Part shown: positions 1 through 8,417 of the stretch, one piece after another
How the letters are laid out: every line of letters begins with the position of its first letter
Numbering within the stretch: the stretch's first letter is position 1
Source: Ureibacillus endophyticus
GTDB taxonomy: Bacteria; Bacillota; Bacilli; Bacillales_A; Planococcaceae
DNA length: 64,000 nucleotides
NCBI RefSeq assembly: GCF_003628435.1
Contig: NZ_RBZN01000002.1
Location: 124,001 to 188,000, forward strand
Reading direction: 5' to 3'
Translations under genes and position numbers: made by a program
The notes under the pieces: generated by a model
The model's input: the letters and a program-made list of their open reading frames with translations, nothing else
Told to the model about the DNA's origin: nothing
Database searches by the model: none

Positions 1-162
1 GGTGCTAGAAGACTTCATACTATTTTAGAGCGCTTACTTGAGGAACTTTCTTTTGAAGCTTCTGAAATAGCACCAGCGCATATTGAAATTACACCGTCAT
101 ATGTTGACAAAAAACTTGGTGAAATATCAAAAAACAAAGATTTATCACAATTTATTCTATAA
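1..162 (+). CDS. hslU: HslU (ClpY) ATPase subunit, C-terminal fragment
   Basis: Only the last 53 codons are present; the gene begins before the window. The reading frame open from base 1 ends with TAA at 160-162 and contains the C-terminal AAA+ signature of HslU ([18 protein letters not shown], with the sensor-2 region upstream of it missing). HslU is the hexameric unfoldase that feeds substrates to the HslV protease. Its position immediately before codY matches the codV-hslV-hslU-codY order of B. subtilis, which supports the call despite the short sequence. The 80-90 bases after it hold no terminator, so codY may be partly co-transcribed. Confidence 0.9.
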   Translation, partial: GARRLHTILERLLEELSFEASEIAPAHIEITPSYVDKKLGEISKNKDLSQFIL

Positions 163-248
163 ATTGAGCAAATTACTTACAAATAATTGTTGAAACCTTT
201 AGAATATTAAGTAAATTAACATAGCCTTATTAGGAGGATTTTTTGAAA

Positions 249-1028
249 ATGAATTTATTATCGAAAACACGAAAGATTAACTCAATGTTACAAGCATCAG
301 CAGGTAAACCAGTAAACTTTAAAGAAATGGCAGATACACTTGGTGAGATTATAGATAGCAATGTTTTTATTGTAAGCCGTAAAGGGAAATTACTAGGTAT
401 TTCAATTCATCAAAAAATTGAAAATCCTCGTATGAATAAAATGTTTGAAGAACGTCAATTCCCAGAAGATTATACACAACATTTATTTGACATTACTGAA
501 ACTTCACCAAATATTGATATCGATAGTGAACATACAATTTTCCCTATTGAAAATAAAGATTTATTTAAAAATGGTTTAACGACAATTGTTCCGATTATCG
601 GTGGTGGAGAACGCTTAGGTACATTAATTTTAGGTCGCCTATCTGAAAAATTTGAAGATGAAGATTTAATTTTAGCTGAATACGGTGCGACTGTAGTAGG
701 TATGGAAATATTACGTGAAAAATCTGAAGAAATTGAAGAAGAGGCACGTAGTAAAGCGGTTGTTCAAATGGCAATCAATTCTTTATCTTACAGTGAATTA
801 GAAGCAATTGAACATATTTTTGAAGAACTAGATGGTAATGAAGGGTTACTAGTTGCATCAAAAATTGCAGATCGTGTTGGAATTACACGTTCAGTAATCG
901 TAAATGCATTACGTAAATTAGAATCTGCTGGAGTAATTGAGTCTCGTTCACTAGGAATGAAAGGTACTTATATCAAAGTATTAAATGATAAGTTTTTAAC
1001 AGCACTTGCTGAAATAAAAATGAAATAA
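249..1028 (+). CDS. codY: CodY, GTP/branched-chain amino acid-sensing repressor
   Basis: A 259-residue global regulator of nutrient limitation genes in Firmicutes. The N-terminal GAF domain (about residues 1-155) binds Ile/Leu/Val, and the C-terminal winged helix (about 195-259) carries the highly conserved helix with [24 protein letters not shown] at 232-237 precedes both an in-frame TTG at 243 and ATG at 249. I chose ATG 249 because [14 protein letters not shown] aligns with the usual CodY start; TTG 243 would add two residues and has the better ribosome-site spacing. The gene is followed by a clear terminator, separating it from the flagellar operon. Confidence 0.97.
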   Translation: MNLLSKTRKINSMLQASAGKPVNFKEMADTLGEIIDSNVFIVSRKGKLLGISIHQKIENPRMNKMFEERQFPEDYTQHLFDITETSPNIDIDSEHTIFPIENKDLFKNGLTTIVPIIGGGERLGTLILGRLSEKFEDEDLILAEYGATVVGMEILREKSEEIEEEARSKAVVQMAINSLSYSELEAIEHIFEELDGNEGLLVASKIADRVGITRSVIVNALRKLESAGVIESRSLGMKGTYIKVLNDKFLTALAEIKMK

Positions 1029-1046
1029 TTGAAAAGTAATGTATTT

Positions 1047-1091
1047 TAAAATAGGTTCCATCGACATATGAAGATGGTACCTATTTTTTTG
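1047..1091 (+). terminator. Intrinsic terminator after codY
   Basis: An inverted repeat with arms AAAATAGGT-CCATC and GATGG-ACCTATTTT (one mismatch) is followed by a run of T to about 1090. It should end codY transcription ahead of the flagellar operon. Confidence 0.85.
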
Positions 1092-1330
1092 TTAATTGAA
1101 TAAAAATACATAAATTACTAATTTCGTGATACTTTTATCTTGTAAGTTCTTTTTAATATAGTTTTCCTCATGAAAAACCTGTCGAAATAGGAGAATAGAT
1201 AAAGAAATTGTGACTAAAATGAATCTGCACCATATAAAAATTGGTAACAATAGACTACTAAAAAAGGCTAAAAGTAGATAGACACTGAACGTTAACATAC
1301 TTTAAAATTAAATTATTATTTGAAATAAAA

Positions 1331-1339
1331 TGTTATAAA
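1331..1339 (+). promoter_or_regulatory. Possible extended -10 promoter for fla/che
   Basis: TGTTATAAA fits a vegetative extended -10 (TGnTATAAT with one mismatch), about 25 bases ahead of the flgB start. A TTGAAA lies at 1320-1325 but is too close to serve this -10, and the -35 region is poor. The call rests on the extended -10 and the position only. Confidence 0.4.
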
Positions 1340-1364
1340 AATTTAATATGTAGAGGTGAATGGT

Positions 1365-1757
1365 TTGAACTTATTTAGTGGAACAATCAGTAACCTAGAA
1401 AATGGACTAAATTATGCTTCATTAAAAAATAAAACGATTGCTCAAAACATAGCAAATGTAGATACACCGAATTATAAGGCGAAAGATGTAAGCTTTCAGA
1501 AAATGCTGGAAGAGGAAAAATTGAAAAGTTTAAAAGCCAATAAAACGGACATCAGGCATTATGAATTTTCTATTCAACAAAAAACGCCTGGTGTATTTAG
1601 TTATGAGAATTTTAAATATCGCAGTAATGGTAATGGTGTTGATATGGATGCAGAGCAAGCGAGTTTAGCAGAAAATACAATTTACTATAATGCATTGGTT
1701 GAACGTATTTCTGGTAAATTCAATACTCTTAATACAGTTATTAAAGGAGGAAAATAA
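1365..1757 (+). CDS. flgB: FlgB, flagellar proximal rod protein
   Basis: First gene of the fla/che operon. FlgB forms the rod nearest the MS-ring and is exported by the flagellar type III apparatus. The N-terminal rod/hook motif is clear (IAQNIANVDTPNYKAKDVSF). An earlier GTG at 1356 lies inside the ribosome binding site AGAGGTG. TTG 1365 sits 6 bases past that site and gives MNLFSGTISNLENGL, which matches the family N terminus, so I chose it. That makes 130 residues, the family's usual length. flgC follows two bases after the stop codon. Confidence 0.95.
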   Translation: MNLFSGTISNLENGLNYASLKNKTIAQNIANVDTPNYKAKDVSFQKMLEEEKLKSLKANKTDIRHYEFSIQQKTPGVFSYENFKYRSNGNGVDMDAEQASLAENTIYYNALVERISGKFNTLNTVIKGGK

Positions 1758-1759
1758 GA

Positions 1760-2215
1760 ATGTCTATTTTCTCTAGTATGAATACAACTGCATCTGCTCT
1801 AACAGCGCAACGATTACGAATGGATGTAATCTCATCAAATATTGCAAATGTTGATACAACAAGAGCTAAACAAGTGAATGGGGAATGGGAACCATATAGA
1901 AGGAAATCAGTAACTCTAACTGAGGATAATGGTCAATTTTCTAGTTTTCTAAATAAAGCAATGAACAAGAAAGAAAATACTGGGAATGGTGTGAAAGTAA
2001 CATCAATCCGTGAAGATAATCAAACACCATTTAAACTTGTTTATAACCCGACACATCCAGATGCAAATGAAGATGGGTATGTAGAAATGCCAAATGTGGA
2101 TGTCTTAACAGAGATGGTTGATTTAATCTCTGCAACACGATCTTATGAAGCGAATGTGACTGTATTTAATGCAAGTAAATCAATGTTAACAAAAGCGCTA
2201 GAAATAGGAAAATAA
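1760..2215 (+). CDS. flgC: FlgC, flagellar proximal rod protein
   Basis: A 151-residue rod subunit assembled after FlgB. Typical features are the N-terminal motif RLRMDVISSNIANVDTTRA and the C-terminal VDLISATRSYEANVTVFNA, the two terminal helices that pack in the axial structure. AAAGGAGG at 1743-1750 precedes ATG 1760 with good spacing and overlaps the end of flgB, suggesting tight coupling of the two rod genes. Confidence 0.96.
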   Translation: MSIFSSMNTTASALTAQRLRMDVISSNIANVDTTRAKQVNGEWEPYRRKSVTLTEDNGQFSSFLNKAMNKKENTGNGVKVTSIREDNQTPFKLVYNPTHPDANEDGYVEMPNVDVLTEMVDLISATRSYEANVTVFNASKSMLTKALEIGK

Positions 2216-2239
2216 ATTTCATAGAAAGGATGAATTAAT

Positions 2240-2551
2240 GTGGCGGTGAATCCAATATCTTTAATGATGCCTAATCAAATCGTAAACGAGCCAAACAAAA
2301 TTTTAGTTCAAACGACTCCATACGAAGCACAACAATCTTTTGCTGACACTTTAAAAAATGCGATTTCCTCTGTTAACGAACAACAAATTAATTCAGATAA
2401 ATTAACAGAAAAGCTTATTAATGGTGAAGATGTGCAGTTACATGAAGTGATGATTCAATCACAAAAAGCAAGTATTACGTTGAATGCAACAATGGAAGTT
2501 CGAAATAAAGTGATAGAAGCATACCAAGAAATAATGCGCATGAGTGTATAA
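2240..2551 (+). CDS. fliE: FliE, MS-ring/rod junction protein
   Basis: A 103-residue protein that joins the MS-ring to the rod and is needed early for export. It shows the family C terminus with the EVMIQSQKASITLNATMEVRNK stretch followed by YQEIMRMSV. The start is GTG 2240 behind AAAGGATG; the second valine codon is not a better choice. The 58-base gap to fliF contains a small hairpin (CACAAC/GTTGTG, about 2563-2582) without a T-run, so it is probably not a terminator. Confidence 0.94.
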   Translation: MAVNPISLMMPNQIVNEPNKILVQTTPYEAQQSFADTLKNAISSVNEQQINSDKLTEKLINGEDVQLHEVMIQSQKASITLNATMEVRNKVIEAYQEIMRMSV

Positions 2552-2609
2552 CTAACGGTTTGGCACAACTATAAAGTGTTGTGTATCCACTATAATCGGG
2601 GGACACATA

Positions 2610-4202
2610 ATGAATGAAAGATTAACAAAAGTGAAAACGGACTCTATGAATTTTTGGAAGAGTCGAACAAAAGGACAAAAAGGGGCAATGATAGGAACGT
2701 TGATAGGGGTAATTGCTCTTGCTGGTATACTTACATATTTTTTAACTAGAACTACTATGGTGCCACTTTTTACCGAATTATCTGCAAAAGAAGCAGGTGA
2801 AATTGCTGAAGTATTAAGTGCACAAGGTGTTACATATGAACTTGCTCCAGGTGGAACAAATATATTAGTGCCTGAAGAACAAGTAGATTCTTTAAAAATA
2901 TCCCTTGCATCACAAGGTTATCCACAATCAGGAGAGATAAATAACTCATTTTTCACATCAAATGCTGGGTTTGGTATGACAGATAATGAATTTAATGTAA
3001 TTAAATTAGCAGCAACTCAAACTGAATTAGCAAACCTAATTAAAACAATTGATGGCGTCAAAAATGCAAATGTAATGATAACGATGCCTGAACAAGGTGT
3101 TTTTATTAATGATGCAGCACAAGAAGCAAGCGCAGCAATAATCTTAGACACTGAACCGGGTCATAAGTTTACGGACGAACAAATTAAAACTTTATATAAT
3201 CTCGTTTCTAAAAGTATTCCAAATTTAAGTACTGAAAATATAGTGATTTCTAATCAATACTCAGAATACTACGATCTTGAATCTGCATCATCTAATTCTA
3301 ATTCAATTGATTCAGTAGATGGTCAAATGCAAGTTAAGAAATCCATTGAGCGTGATCTTCAACGTCAAGTACAACAAATGTTAGGTACGATGATGGGTAA
3401 AGATAAAGTCGTTGTATCTGTAACGACAGATATTGATTTTAAACAGGAAAATCGTGAAGAAAATTTAGTTGAGCCAGTAAATACTGAAAATATGGAAGGT
3501 ATCGAAATTAGTGCTCAACGAATTACAGAAACATACACAGGTACAGATGCTGCAACAGGAACACCAGAAGCAGAGAATGTTACGGATAATTTCATTGATT
3601 ATCAACAAGGTGCAAATGGTGATGGCGAATTTGAACGTGTGGAGGAAACTGTAAATAAAGATGTAAACCGCATTAAAAGGAATATAGAAGAAAGCCCTTA
3701 TAAAATCCGTGATATTGGTATTCAGGTAATGGTTGAACCGCCAGTAGCAGATGATCCTACTTCGTTATCAGAAGATGTACAAACAGATATTGAACGAATT
3801 TTAGGGACAATTGTGAGAACATCTATCGATAAAGAAGCTGCAGGACAATTAACAGAAGAACAGGTTAACGAAAAAATCGTTGTATCGGTTGTACCGTTTT
3901 ATGGAAATGATGTAGCAACTCCTGAAGAAAAGCCTGTTGTACCATGGTGGATTTGGGTAGTTGGAGGAATACTGCTTGCAGTAATTCTATTACTAGTATT
4001 CTTTATTATTCGTTCAAATAGAAGCAAAGAAAAAGAAGAAGAATTTGCTATCATTGAAGAACAAGAAGAACTGTTTGTTGATGATATTAATGATGAAAAA
4101 GAGACAGAAAATACTGTGCGACGTAAACAGCTTGAAAAAATGGCTAGAGAAAAGCCAGAAGACTTTGCAAAACTATTGCGAAGTTGGATTACTGAAGATT
4201 AA
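2610..4202 (+). CDS. fliF: FliF, flagellar MS-ring protein
   Basis: A 530-residue inner membrane ring protein on which the flagellum is built. It has two transmembrane helices, at about residues 27-47 and 447-468, flanking ring-building motifs. The C-terminal cytoplasmic tail (REKPEDFAKLLRSWITED) is the FliG-binding segment seen in the family. Length and both membrane segments are normal. The stop codon overlaps the first possible fliG start (TAATG), but the better fliG start is a little downstream. Confidence 0.97.
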   Translation: MNERLTKVKTDSMNFWKSRTKGQKGAMIGTLIGVIALAGILTYFLTRTTMVPLFTELSAKEAGEIAEVLSAQGVTYELAPGGTNILVPEEQVDSLKISLASQGYPQSGEINNSFFTSNAGFGMTDNEFNVIKLAATQTELANLIKTIDGVKNANVMITMPEQGVFINDAAQEASAAIILDTEPGHKFTDEQIKTLYNLVSKSIPNLSTENIVISNQYSEYYDLESASSNSNSIDSVDGQMQVKKSIERDLQRQVQQMLGTMMGKDKVVVSVTTDIDFKQENREENLVEPVNTENMEGIEISAQRITETYTGTDAATGTPEAENVTDNFIDYQQGANGDGEFERVEETVNKDVNRIKRNIEESPYKIRDIGIQVMVEPPVADDPTSLSEDVQTDIERILGTIVRTSIDKEAAGQLTEEQVNEKIVVSVVPFYGNDVATPEEKPVVPWWIWVVGGILLAVILLLVFFIIRSNRSKEKEEEFAIIEEQEELFVDDINDEKETENTVRRKQLEKMAREKPEDFAKLLRSWITED

Positions 4203-4216
4203 TGGGGGGTTCGAAA

Positions 4217-5230
4217 GTGTCCAAGAAAGAAAAAGAATTGACAGGAAAACAAAAGGCAGCTTTACTGTTAATTTCACTAGGACCTGAAGTTTCAGCTTCC
4301 GTATATAAACATTTAAATGAAGAAGAAATTGAACGTCTTACGTTAGAAATTTCAAGTGTAAAAAAAGTAGAGCCAAATATAAAAGAGGACATTATAGAAG
4401 AATTTCACAATATAGCGCTTGCTCAAGACTATATTTCACAAGGTGGGATTGGGTATGCAAAAACTGTCCTTGAAAAAGCATTGGGACAAGAACAAGCACA
4501 AGCAATTATTAATCGTTTAACTTCATCGTTACAGGTGCGACCTTTTGATTTTGCTCGAAAAGCAGACCCTGCTCAAATATTTAACTTTATTCAAAATGAA
4601 CACCCACAAACAATTGCTCTAATATTATCTTATTTGGATCCAAGTCAAGCAGGAGTAATTTTATCTTCACTTCCACAAGAGGTCCAAGCTGATATAGCAA
4701 AACGTATCGCAGTAATGGATTCTACTTCACCTGAGGTAATTAGTGAGATTGAGTCTGTACTTGAAAGAAAACTTTCATCTACAGTAACTCAAGATTATAC
4801 TGAAACAGGTGGCGTTGATGCAGTAGTTGAAGTGTTAAATGGTGTTGATCGTCAAACTGAGAAGACAATTCTTGACGCTCTTGAAATTCAAGATCCGGAA
4901 CTTGCAGAAGAGATTAAAAAACGAATGTTTGTATTCGAAGACATTGTTACTTTGGACAACCGCTCAATTCAGCGTGTTATTCGTGATTGCGAAAACGAAG
5001 ACTTATTACTTTCAATGAAAGTAAGTAGTGAAGAAGTTAAGGAAATTATATTTAGAAATATGTCGCAACGTATGGCTGATACATTTAAAGAAGAAATGGA
5101 AATTATGGGACCAGTTCGCTTACGTGATGTTGAAGAAGCCCAATCAAGAATTGTGGCAGTTATTCGCCGCTTAGAAGATGCTGGTGAAATCATTATTGCA
5201 CGTGGCGGAGGGGATGACGTCATTGTCTAG
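4217..5230 (+). CDS. fliG: FliG, rotor switch protein
   Basis: FliG sits on the cytoplasmic face of the MS-ring and contacts the stator to generate torque. The N-terminal (LTGKQKAALLLISLG), middle (EHPQTIALILSYLDPSQAG) and C-terminal (FVFEDIVTLDNRSIQRVIRD) armadillo-like regions are all present; the last contains the charged torque helix. ATG 4202 has no ribosome site. GTG 4217 follows GGGGGG at 4204-4209 by 7 bases and yields MSKKEKELTGKQKAA, as in the family, giving 337 residues. The end overlaps fliH. Confidence 0.96.
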   Translation: MSKKEKELTGKQKAALLLISLGPEVSASVYKHLNEEEIERLTLEISSVKKVEPNIKEDIIEEFHNIALAQDYISQGGIGYAKTVLEKALGQEQAQAIINRLTSSLQVRPFDFARKADPAQIFNFIQNEHPQTIALILSYLDPSQAGVILSSLPQEVQADIAKRIAVMDSTSPEVISEIESVLERKLSSTVTQDYTETGGVDAVVEVLNGVDRQTEKTILDALEIQDPELAEEIKKRMFVFEDIVTLDNRSIQRVIRDCENEDLLLSMKVSSEEVKEIIFRNMSQRMADTFKEEMEIMGPVRLRDVEEAQSRIVAVIRRLEDAGEIIIARGGGDDVIV

Positions 5231-6014
5231 AATTATCCGCTCAAGCTATACAAAACAATTAGAAGATGATAAAAAAGTTGAAATTCAATTGAAAAATTTA
5301 TTTACGCAACAATTTAGTGGTGACGAATGCGATGAACCTGAAGAAGAAGCTATTACAAAAGAAGATATCTATGCTGAACGTGATCGAATTTTGGTAGAAG
5401 CGCATCGTGAAATAGAGGAACAAAAGGTCGAATTTGAAAAATACCGCAATGAACAACTAGAGATGATAGAACAATTAAAACAATTATGGGAAGAGGAAAA
5501 GCTAGTTCTTGAGCAACAAGCATATGATACAGGTTTCCAGCAAGGCTATGAAGAAGGCATAAAGAAAGCTAATGCTGATATGGCTGAAAGTTTAAAGACT
5601 GCCAACGAAGTTATTGAAACCTCAAAACAAAATGCTGCAGCTTATATAGAAGAACAAGAACGAGTAATTCTTGAACTTTCATTAACTGCTGCTGAAAGAA
5701 TAATAGGTGCAACATTAGACCGAAATGATGAATTGTTTGTTTCTATTGTGAAGAGAGGATTAAAAGAAGCTAGAGAAATGAAAGAAATTAAAATCTATGT
5801 TTCTCCTCAATATCATAATGTAGTTTCGAACAATCGTGCTGAATTAGTCGAAATGTTTCCAATAGATGTACCGTTATTAATTTTCGTTAATGAAGATTTA
5901 AGCTCTACCGAAAGTTATATTGAAACAAATCATGGAAGAATTGTTATTTCGATTGATGAACAGTTACATGAATTGCGATTAAAGCTAAATGAACTATTAA
6001 ATAGTAAGGACTGA
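5214..6014 (+). CDS. fliH: FliH, export ATPase regulator
   Basis: FliH binds and regulates the FliI ATPase and anchors it at the export gate. The protein has a long charged coiled coil (about residues 45-130) with a GxxxG-like stretch (DTGFQQGYEEG), then the conserved C-terminal FliH domain. The frame opens at 5178 inside fliG, but GGAGGGG at 5207-5213 points to ATG 5214 (266 residues), with TTG 5223 also possible because its spacing is better. It overlaps the end of fliG, as is usual in this operon. Confidence 0.9.
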   Translation: MTSLSRIIRSSYTKQLEDDKKVEIQLKNLFTQQFSGDECDEPEEEAITKEDIYAERDRILVEAHREIEEQKVEFEKYRNEQLEMIEQLKQLWEEEKLVLEQQAYDTGFQQGYEEGIKKANADMAESLKTANEVIETSKQNAAAYIEEQERVILELSLTAAERIIGATLDRNDELFVSIVKRGLKEAREMKEIKIYVSPQYHNVVSNNRAELVEMFPIDVPLLIFVNEDLSSTESYIETNHGRIVISIDEQLHELRLKLNELLNSKD

Positions 6015-6018
6015 TCAA

Positions 6019-7344
6019 ATGAAAGCGACTCAATTAATTGATAAAATCCCGCAGATTGAAACGTTGAAAAAATATGGTAAAGTCAATCGAGTAGTAGGCT
6101 TAATGATTGAGTCGCAAGGTCCTGAAAGTTCCATTGGTGATGTTTGTAAAATTCATGTTAACTCCCCGAAAAATGGTCACCAAGAGATTCTTGCTGAAGT
6201 AGTAGGTTTTAACAATGAATATGTCGTATTAATGCCATTTACTTCTATTAGAGAAATATCAATTGGTTGTTTAGTAGAAGGAACTGGTAAACCATTAGAA
6301 GTGAAGGTTGGACCTGAGTTAATAGGTAAAGTATTAGATTCAATGGGGAATCCATTTGATGGTTCTTCTTTACCAAGAGGTTTAGTCACGGTTCAAACAG
6401 AGAAAGAGCCACCGAATCCATTAAAAAGACCACCAATTAGTGAGCAACTTGAAGTTGGAGTAAAAGCAATAGACGGGATGCTTACAGTAGGGAATGGCCA
6501 ACGTGTCGGAATATTTGCTGGATCGGGTGTAGGGAAAAGTACATTACTCGGAATGATTGCTCGTAATACAAAAGCAGATCTTAACGTAATCGCCTTAATT
6601 GGTGAGCGTGGACGTGAAGTATTAGAGTTTATTCAGCGGGATTTGGGACCAGAAGGATTAAGTCGCTCAATAGTAGTAGCAGCTACAGGTGATCAACCTG
6701 CATTAATGCGTATAAAAGGTGCTTTCACTGCAACTGCAATTGCTGAGTATTTCCGTGATCGTGGCTTAAATGTAATGTTAATGATGGACTCTGTCACTCG
6801 TGTCGCAATGGCTCAACGAGAAATTGGATTAGCAACAGGAGAACCACCAGCACAAAAAGGATATACTCCATCTGTATTCGCTATATTACCGAGATTGTTG
6901 GAACGGACTGGAACAAGTACGAAAGGTTCAATTACAGCATTCTATACAGTTTTAGTAGATGGTGACGATATGAATGAACCTATTGCAGATGCAGTTCGAG
7001 GTATCTTAGATGGCCATATTGTGTTAGACCGGACACTTGCAAATAAAGGACAATATCCTGCGATTAATGTGCTAAAAAGTGTAAGTCGTTTAATGAATCA
7101 TATATCAACACCAGAGCACGTAAAAGCTGCACAAAAACTTCGAGAGTTGTATTACACTTATTCAAAATCTGAGGATTTAATCAATATTGGTGCATATAAA
7201 AGAGGGACGTCAAAGGAAATAGATGAGGCAATTCAATTTGAACCTCTAATAACAAATTTCTTAAAACAAGGATTTAAAGATAAAGTCTCATTACAAGATA
7301 CTGTTAATGAATTAATTGCATTATCAAATGGTGGTGGAAAATAA
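6019..7344 (+). CDS. fliI: FliI, flagellum-specific ATPase
   Basis: A 441-residue hexameric ATPase related to the F1 beta subunit that powers and orders type III export. The Walker A motif GSGVGKST lies at about residues 168-175. The Walker B region (VMLMMDSVTRVAMAQREIG) and the family motif EPPAQKGYTPSVFAILPRLL follow. The gene lies 4 bases after fliH and overlaps the start of fliJ by one base, matching the FliH-FliI-FliJ soluble export complex. Confidence 0.97.
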   Translation: MKATQLIDKIPQIETLKKYGKVNRVVGLMIESQGPESSIGDVCKIHVNSPKNGHQEILAEVVGFNNEYVVLMPFTSIREISIGCLVEGTGKPLEVKVGPELIGKVLDSMGNPFDGSSLPRGLVTVQTEKEPPNPLKRPPISEQLEVGVKAIDGMLTVGNGQRVGIFAGSGVGKSTLLGMIARNTKADLNVIALIGERGREVLEFIQRDLGPEGLSRSIVVAATGDQPALMRIKGAFTATAIAEYFRDRGLNVMLMMDSVTRVAMAQREIGLATGEPPAQKGYTPSVFAILPRLLERTGTSTKGSITAFYTVLVDGDDMNEPIADAVRGILDGHIVLDRTLANKGQYPAINVLKSVSRLMNHISTPEHVKAAQKLRELYYTYSKSEDLINIGAYKRGTSKEIDEAIQFEPLITNFLKQGFKDKVSLQDTVNELIALSNGGGK

Positions 7345-7793
7345 TGGTTCAATATACATATCGTTTCGAAAAAATCCTGACAATTCGTGAGCAAGAGAAA
7401 CAAGAAACAGAAATAGCCTATAAAGAATCTGTTCGTGACTTTGAGGAAGTGGCAACTAGGCTTTATGAAGCATTAAAGAAAAAAGAAGATTTAATAGCTT
7501 ATCAAAATGAACGATTATCTATCGGTGCTACAATTGACAAAATTCATCATTTTTCTTCTTTTATTAATAGTCTTGAAAAATCTATTGCCGAATTGCAAAC
7601 AAAGGTGATGCAAGCTAGAACAAAAATGAATTGGTACGAACAGAAAATGATAGAAAAAAACATAGAAGTGCGCAAGTTTGAAAAAATGAAAGAAAAAGAT
7701 TACCAAATATTTAAAGAAGAACAAGAACGAAGTGAAATGTTGTATTTAGACGAGCTCTCTTCACTGATGTATAACAAAAAAGAATTCAGGTGA
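7344..7793 (+). CDS. fliJ: FliJ, export chaperone-escort protein
   Basis: A 149-residue, highly charged, almost wholly coiled-coil protein beginning MVQYTYRFEKILTIREQEK, the standard FliJ N terminus. FliJ sits in the central hole of the FliI ring and recycles export chaperones. Its ATG overlaps the fliI stop codon (TAATG), indicating translational coupling. Primary sequence conservation is low in this family, so the call rests on the N-terminal motif, coiled-coil character, length and position. Confidence 0.9.
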   Translation: MVQYTYRFEKILTIREQEKQETEIAYKESVRDFEEVATRLYEALKKKEDLIAYQNERLSIGATIDKIHHFSSFINSLEKSIAELQTKVMQARTKMNWYEQKMIEKNIEVRKFEKMKEKDYQIFKEEQERSEMLYLDELSSLMYNKKEFR

Positions 7794-7797
7794 TTTG

Positions 7798-8397
7798 ATG
7801 GCGAAAAATCGAATAAAAGAACAATTGAAAATTGAAGAAATAAAAGAAGAAAAATCACCGGGAATTTTTCAAAAACTATTTTATTTAGTTTTAATTCCAT
7901 TACTTTTCGTTGTGGCTATTTTACTAGTAATAGCTTCATTTACAAATTTTAATGTATTTGAAAAAGCCTCTGAATTAACTAATTCATTACCATTTGCTTC
8001 TGATAAAAAAAGCGAGGAATTTTCTTTAGATTTCGATGAAAAGATTGTAGAACTTGAAGCTGAAATTAAAGAAAAAGAAGCAGAGATTGATCAACTAAAA
8101 TCGCAATTGGATAAAGCTAATTTAGAAGCTGAAAATAACTTAGCAAAACAACAACAATTACAAAATCAAATTGAGTCTCTTGAAAAGCAACAAAGTGAAT
8201 CAAAGAAAGAATTCAATGAAATTTTATCAACATTTAAGCAAATGTCTGCAAAAACAGCTGCTCCGATTATCATGGAAATGAGTGATGATAAAGCTATAAA
8301 AATATTATCAAATATGGATCCAGAAACTTTATCTGCAATACTCTCCAAAATGGAACCTAAAGAAGCTGCTCGCTATACCGAGTTGATTTCACAGTAA
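7798..8397 (+). CDS. ylxF: YlxF/MotE-like flagellar protein with MgtE_N-like C terminus
   Basis: A 199-residue membrane protein of the fla/che operon. It has one N-terminal transmembrane helix (about residues 28-47), a coiled coil (about 80-135: EIKEKEAEIDQLKSQL), and a C-terminal domain with repeated KILSNMDPETLSAILSKMEP motifs, typical of the MgtE intracellular N domain and of MotE-type proteins. The exact role in Bacillales is unsettled. A TTG at 7795 precedes ATG 7798; the ATG is preferred. The position between fliJ and fliK is conserved in B. subtilis. Confidence 0.85.
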   Translation: MAKNRIKEQLKIEEIKEEKSPGIFQKLFYLVLIPLLFVVAILLVIASFTNFNVFEKASELTNSLPFASDKKSEEFSLDFDEKIVELEAEIKEKEAEIDQLKSQLDKANLEAENNLAKQQQLQNQIESLEKQQSESKKEFNEILSTFKQMSAKTAAPIIMEMSDDKAIKILSNMDPETLSAILSKMEPKEAARYTELISQ

Positions 8398-8417
8398 TAT
8401 GAAAAGGAGGTGAAAAA

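Larger units (their letters stand above)
1029..1364. other. codY-flgB intergenic region
   Basis: About 336 bases without a convincing gene. It holds the codY terminator at its left end and a likely promoter for the fla/che operon at its right end. The middle (about 1092-1300) is AT-rich. A minus-strand 68-codon frame lies there, but it has no ribosome binding site and its hydrophobic composition is what AT-rich DNA gives by chance. I saw no sigma-D type -10 (GCCGATAA-like) near flgB. Confidence 0.6.

Noticed and set aside
1092-1298. Minus-strand 68-codon hydrophobic frame between codY and flgB
   Set aside because: No ribosome site, overlaps a terminator/promoter region, and its Leu/Ile/Phe-rich composition is what AT-rich DNA gives by chance.
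1299-1364. Sigma-D promoter for fla/che
   Set aside because: No GCCGATAA-like -10 or TAAA-type -35 with the right spacing is visible ahead of flgB.
2563-2582. Small hairpin between fliE and fliF
   Set aside because: Six base pairs without a T-run, inside an operon; too weak to call a terminator.
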